This document shows positions 59,350 through 64,000 of a DNA stretch of 64,000 bases, piece by piece. The notes below the pieces were generated by a model that was given only the letters and a program-made list of their open reading frames with translations, did no database searches and was not told where the DNA came from. This DNA comes from Pseudorasbora parva. Taxonomy: Eukaryota > Chordata > Actinopteri > Cypriniformes > Gobionidae. A program made the position numbers and the translations under genes. How positions within the stretch are numbered: the first letter of the stretch is position 1; each line of letters opens with the position of its first letter. The DNA is taken from assembly GCF_024679245.1 (NCBI RefSeq), contig NC_090176.1:19138793-19202792 (forward strand), read 5' to 3'.

Positions 59350-59788
59350 TATAACAATCAAAACTGAAAATTATTTCATGAATTACTCACCCTCATGCCG
59401 TTGGTTCTTCGGAACAAAAATGAAGATATTTTTGTTGAAAGCTGATGGCTGAGAAAGGCTTCAGATAGGCCTCCATTGGCATTCAGTACATTCCCACTGA
59501 CCCACTCACAAGACCCATAAAAGGCACTAAAGAGTTTGTTACAAAGTCCATCTCACTACAGTGGGTGTACAATAATTTTAAGAAGCGACGAGAATAGTTT
59601 TTGTGCGAAAAAAAAATCAAAATAACGACTTTTTCCACCAAGAGTGTGTCTTCCGTATAGGTGTCTGACGTGAACTCACCTGGAACTCACGCAATAGCTG
59701 CGCTCCTCCTCTTCCGGGTCATGTATTGAATGGTGGAGCTGCGTCATATTCTCGCGCATGAGTCGAGTTTACGTCAATAACTTTACAA

Positions 59789-60049
59789 TGACTGAAACTG
59801 CAACTTTAGTTAATACTTTTATAATAAAATTGTACAAAATATAAATGCACTTTTAACTTCTTAAATCTAATATCTACATGCAGAAGGGTAAACTTCCATA
59901 TTTTAGATTAGGGATTGTAGCAGTAGTTGGAAGTTTTAAACATTTAGCAACTACCCATACACTCATGCCTGCCCTTTAAGATAATGCTACATGAATGTGT
60001 CTGTGCGTGAGTTATTCTATCTGTTAAATAAAGAAAAATTAAATTGCAT
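59789..60049 (+). repeat. Copy of repeat A inside palindromic element
   Basis: Matches 57442-57702 over its whole 261 bp at about 97%, same orientation, with both borders abrupt. Confidence 0.9.
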
Positions 60050-60173
60050 GGGCACTTTCCCATTCAGAATGGGCAACCAATTTCTATCTGGATATCCCAA
60101 AAAAAAATGTGTTGCCTATTTTCAATGGGAAAATGTCCACAGCAACATTGCTCGGCAACATTGCTCAAAAAGT
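60050..60173 (+). repeat. Copy of part of a miniature element inside palindromic element
   Basis: Identical, as far as I can read, to 63397-63520 over 124 bp. It contains only part of that element and lacks its left end. The right border falls in AAAAAGT, shared with the palindrome arm. Confidence 0.92.
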
Positions 60174-60479
60174 CGTTATTTTGATTTTTATGTGCACAAT
60201 AACTATTTTCGTCGCATTGTAAAATTATTGTACAGCCACTGGAGTGAGATGGACTTTGTAATGTCGTCTTTAGTCCCTTTATGGGTCTTGTGAGTGGGTT
60301 AGTGGGAAATTTACTGAATGCCAATGTAGGCCTTTTTGAAGCTTTCCTCAATCATCAGCTTTCAACAAAAATATCTTCATTTGTGTTCTGAAAATGAACG
60401 AAGGGCTTACGGGTGACATGACATGAGGGTGAGTAATTAATGAAATAATTTTCATTTTTGGGTGAACTAACCCTTTAAA

Positions 60480-60887
60480 AAGTACCATAAAGCATGAGGA
60501 AAAAGTGGTGTTGTAGACATGCTTTGAAATATTCCTCAAGCATGGCACTAGCACAAATATTATGACAGATCTATGTTTGTTCATTGCACAGACACACTTG
60601 TTGACATGTACAGTAATGTGAGAAGTAATTTCCCCTGTTCTGGAGTGACACTTTGTATGTCCTTAGACATACATACCCACACACACTGTATTCTAAGGGT
60701 TCACACACACCGCAGCGATTCACATCCGTCAGCAGACCTGGAGACTTTGATATTTAATATTTAATAGCTACATCATCTCTTGTCCATGAAATATTAATGT
60801 GACTGGAGCCAATACCCCCTGTGCCCTTTACAATAAACTGAATCAAGGCAGAGACAAAAAATATATAAAATTTAATATATATATCCT
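60480..60887 (-). other. Intron sequence, no feature seen
   Basis: Unique sequence, no feature recognised. Confidence 0.5.
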
Positions 60888-61662
60888 TTGACTGATCACA
60901 CATAACATTATGACCACCTTCCTAATATTGTGCTTGTAACCTTTTTGCTGCCATTAGCCCTGCCCCATTGCGGTATGGACTCCACTAGACCCCTGAAGGT
61001 GTGCCGTGGTATCTGGCACCAATATGTTAGATCGTGCATTCTGGTGCCATGTGCTCCCCAGGTAAGCAAAGCACATGCACCCAGCCATACATGTTATGTA
61101 AAAGAAAATGTGATTCATCACGTGTGCTTTTGGTGGTGGACAGGGGTCAGCATGGGTACCCTGACTGGTCTGCAGTTATGCAGCCCCATATGCAACAAAC
61201 TGCAATAAACGGTGTATTCTGACACCTTTCTATCAGAGCCAGCATTAACTTCTAGAGCAATTTGAGCTACAGTAGCTCATCTGTTTGATCGGATCAGACG
61301 GGCAGCCTTCACTCCCCACGTGCTTCAATGAACCTTGGCCGCCAATGACTCTGTTGCCGGTTCACCACTGTTCCTTCATTGGACCCCTTTTGATATATAC
61401 TGACCGGGAACACTCCACAAGAGCTGCAGTTTTGGAGATAACCTGACCCAGTCGTCTAGCCGACACAATTTGGCCCTTGTCAAACTCGCTGAAATCTCCA
61501 CACTTGCCCATTATTCCTGCTTCTAACAAATCAACTTTGAGGACAAAATGTTCACTTTCTGCCAAATATATCCCACCCACTAACAGTTACAATGATGAAG
61601 AGATAATCAGTGTTATTCACTTAACCTGTTAATGGTCATAATGTAATGCCTGATCAGTGTAT
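60888..61662 (-). mobile_element. Tc1/mariner remnant related to 32.5 kb copy
   Basis: Ends TGATCACACATAACATTATG and CATAATGTAATGCCTGATCA are inverted. The middle of the transposase is deleted; CTCCACTAGACCCCTGAAGG is shared with the 32.5-kb copy. Confidence 0.7.
61362..61510 (-). pseudogene. Tc1 transposase N-terminal HTH fragment
   Basis: The minus strand reads [20 protein letters not shown], then [17 protein letters not shown], the helix-turn-helix start of Tc1-like transposases. The frame fails after about 50 codons. No catalytic residues are present in this fragment. Confidence 0.7.
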
Positions 61663-62774
61663 ACACACACGCACATACAAAAAACGCTAAACGATAATAC
61701 TTCTACACACAAGATTAACACGCCATCTCAATCCTTCATGCCACACAAAGGAAAGTCCATATTGTTAAAATGATTGTTACTTTAGATCCATATACATATA
61801 GTTTAAAAATATCAGCAATTGATGCAATTAGTCGTAGTGGTTGCAAGGTTAATTGTATTGATCTTTGATAATCTTGCCGTAAAATGTATATATGCAGAAT
61901 GTAGACGGCTGATAGTGGACTAATATATTTAGACTAGACTTTTTACAGTACTTATGTTGCACACAAGAACATATGTGTCGGGGTCATATGAGATCCACGC
62001 TCATAAATCCATGATGGGAGTAGCTGTATGCTAAAGCATCTTTAATTAAATACAAAGGTTAAGAGGAGGCAAGGGAAACTGTGTTAGACACAGCATGTGA
62101 ACTAAATCGCCACACACACCCAACATCCTCCCTAAGAACACCTCCCTCATCAAATTATCTTATTTTAATGTGACATTTAACACTTGCTCTTTTCCTTAAA
62201 TGGATAATGGACTTAATGTGCCTTATATATTAGTTTTCTCCAAAGGTGAACGAGCATTTCTTTTAGAGAAAAAAAGGTAATGTTTTTAATAAATGATACC
62301 ATTCCAGATCACTCTGGCTCAGTTTAAATCGTAGGCGCAGAGCGTAGCTGCATTTAAAGGCAGTTGTTGGTTGCTGTGCTGTCGTTACAAAAGTGATCCA
62401 GAGCAAAATACAGCCTAAACCTCAATCTTACATAAACACACTGCCTTCATCTGAATGGGTCTCTAAGAGAGAGCACTGTGGCTTTTATGGTAAATGTCTG
62501 TTTTATCAGCACTGACCTCACTGTTTTTGACAAACACAAAGCCTGGCACATGATGAGTCAATATACTAAACAGGATGTGTTTTTTTAACAACCACATATT
62601 TGAAATGACATTAGAGCCGGGAAAGTTTCTATAATTTGACCAGACTATTTTAATCCTCCTAAAACAAATTAAGCATGACCATGTGTGCTGGTGAGCGCAA
62701 ACTACTTTGATAAACTATAAAAATCTGTGATTAAAGACATAGATCTGATTCGTGTGTCTGGAGCACAGTTATAA
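61663..62774 (-). other. Intron sequence, no feature seen
   Basis: Unique AT-rich sequence with no exon recognised. Confidence 0.5.
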
Positions 62775-62784
62775 AGGATAGTTT

Positions 62785-62838
62785 GTACCAAAGTGAAAAT
62801 TCTGTCATTTATGATTGGTTGGACAGGTTGTTACTACA

Positions 62839-62930
<92 letters not shown>

Positions 62931-63110
62931 TTTTTAATGAAAGTCAGTGGGGTTAATTTCAATATTTGGTTTGGACCTCATTCACTGTTGAATGGACAAA
63001 AACTGTAGAAACAATCTTCAAAATATCTTCATGTTCTACAGAAGTTTGGAATGACATAAGGGTGAGTAAGTGATGACAGAATGCATTTTTTGGGTGAACT
63101 CTTTAAAAGT
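62785..63110. repeat. Decayed palindromic-family element containing (TA)n
   Basis: The left piece AAAGTGAAAATTCTGTCATT and right piece GATGACAGAATGCATTTTTT, then GGGTGAACT, are arms of the same palindromic type. An array of about 40 TA units (62845-62925) lies between them. Confidence 0.6.
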
Positions 63111-63330
63111 ACTGTGTAGATTTTTTATGTTAAAACACTATCTCATGCCAGCTTGACGTGACAACTATAAACAACTGCAAGTAAGCAATTTGTAGGTTGA
63201 TTTTAACAAAAAGTACTTTTTTCTCAGTGCTTTCAACATTGCTTTTTCAACATTGCTTTGTTTGTCTGAGCAGCCTGACATGGAACAACACTGGCTCAAT
63301 TATAGGGAGTGTGACTGAGAGAACTCTTAA

Positions 63331-63537
63331 GCTGATTATACACGAAGCAACTTTTTGAGCAATGTTGCTGGGCAATGTGGCTGAAAGATGTTGCTTGGGC
63401 ACTTTCCCATTCAGAATGGGCAACCAATTTCTATCTGGATATCCCAAAAAAAAATGTGTTGCCTATTTTCAATGGGAAAATGTCCACAGCAACATTGCTC
63501 GGCAACATTGCTCAAAAAGTTGCCGTGTATCATCAGC
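63331..63537. mobile_element. Miniature TTAA-target element, 207 bp
   Basis: Flanked by TTAA (63327-63330, 63538-63541). Inverted ends GCTGATTATACACGAAGCAA and AAGTTGCCGTGTATCATCAGC. Part of it is duplicated at 60050-60173. Confidence 0.8.
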
Positions 63538-63633
63538 TTAAGAGCCCACGTTTGATCCCACAAATGGCACAGGAATTACATACATCACCTTTAGAATTAA
63601 TGTACCCAAATACATACACATGCTTTCACTCAC

Positions 63634-64000
63634 CGCTGTCTCTGATCTTTCTTCCTGTGGTGGACTTGCGAAGTAGGCTGCGCCCTGAGCTGAAAATAGT
63701 GTTTAGCTCATCAAGGGGGCTAGTGAGGGGTCTCCCATTGGCAGGGTTAAAGAGCAGAGGTGAGGAGGAGCAGGAGTGAGCTCTGCGGGGCTCTGGCCGT
63801 GAGGTCTTCACTGGGGAGAAGGGAGGCTTGGAACTGCTTGGGGGTGTCTCTGCCAGACCATGTGCCATTTTATGGGGGACTTTGGAGGAGTCGGTGCTAG
63901 CCAGAGAAGCTGCACGAGTTAGGGTCAAGAAGTTTGGCTCAGGGGGAAAGGGGAAATGAGAGGGGGGGCGGTAGGGAGGTGGAAGTACTGCCGGAGGGGG
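63634..64000 (-). CDS. Coding exon (partial) of unidentified gene with WH2-like motif
   Basis: Open on the minus strand from the window edge for 122 codons to a strong donor (GACAGCG then GTGAGT at 63633). It begins with a proline-rich stretch (PPPAVLPPPYRPP), passes through a Ser/Thr/Pro-rich region with several S-P and R-x-x-S sites (R-R-A-H-S-C-S-S-S-P), and reaches LDELNTIFSSGRSLLRKS near the end. That last segment resembles a WH2 actin-binding motif (L-x2-I-x3-G-x2-L-L-R-K), one residue longer than usual. Proline-rich plus WH2-like sequence suggests a cytoskeletal scaffold, but that is inference. Phase 1 at the donor matches exon 58029-58196. Confidence 0.7.

Larger units (their letters stand above)
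59350..60479. mobile_element. Palindromic element with patchwork centre
   Basis: The left arm (ATTACTCACCCTCATG onward) and right arm (ending GGGTGAACTAACCCTTTAA) are inverted copies over about 280 bp (AAATGAAGATATTTTTGTTG, CACTCACAAGACCCATAAA). The outermost left end is missing. Between the arms lies 59789-60173, made of copies of sequences found elsewhere in the window. Confidence 0.75.

Overview
The window is vertebrate DNA, most likely a cyprinid fish. Evidence is the density and kind of DNA transposons (at least seven Tc1/mariner copies, hAT, TTAA-target, Harbinger-like), long (TA)n, (CA)n and (GA)n arrays, and genes present only as short exons with GT/AG borders. The species call rests partly on remembered repeat families. 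I see no bacterial-type genes, rRNA, tRNA, CRISPR array or retrovirus.

One host gene is supported: the 3' part of a minus-strand gene. It enters at the right edge (exon 63634-64000), continues at 58029-58196, and after an intron of about 29.7 kb ends in a 32-nt microexon (28340-28371) and a terminal exon (27690-27866). A probable 3 kb 3'UTR ends near an AATAAA at 24627-24632. Reading phases agree across every junction (1, then 1, then 0). The inferred C-terminus of about 242-247 residues has a proline-rich segment, a WH2-like motif, an Asn/Ser-rich linker and a basic tail. I could not name the gene. A further exon-like segment with strong splice sites (42475-42564) would end the frame and may be an alternative or poison exon.

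Much of the rest is transposon-derived. 0-4 kb: a helicase-type element holding a TTAA-target element with a 57-unit minisatellite, then a hAT-like element interrupted by a THAP-domain element with a perfect TTAA duplication. 5-6.6 kb: a near-complete DD37E Tc1/mariner element. 9.7-24 kb: a second helicase-type copy, hAT and TTAA elements, a BED-finger fragment, a decayed THAP copy and a deleted Tc1. 29.5-37 kb: three Tc1-type copies, one with a transposase open except for a late stop. 37-48 kb: three hAT elements with 8-bp duplications, one holding a TTAA element, and a palindromic TTAA element holding a helicase-type copy. 52-64 kb: more nested elements, including a palindrome whose centre holds copied pieces of sequence from 2.3 kb and 3.3 kb away.

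The most unusual items are: (1) a repeat family with 9-bp target duplications that carries a RecQ-like helicase motif fragment; (2) linkage of THAP exons to TTAA-target elements, with an unoccupied paralogous site in the same window; (3) the patchwork insertion at 59789-60173; (4) the 21/25-bp minisatellite inside a transposon 5' exon; (5) the microexon and possible poison exon of the host gene.
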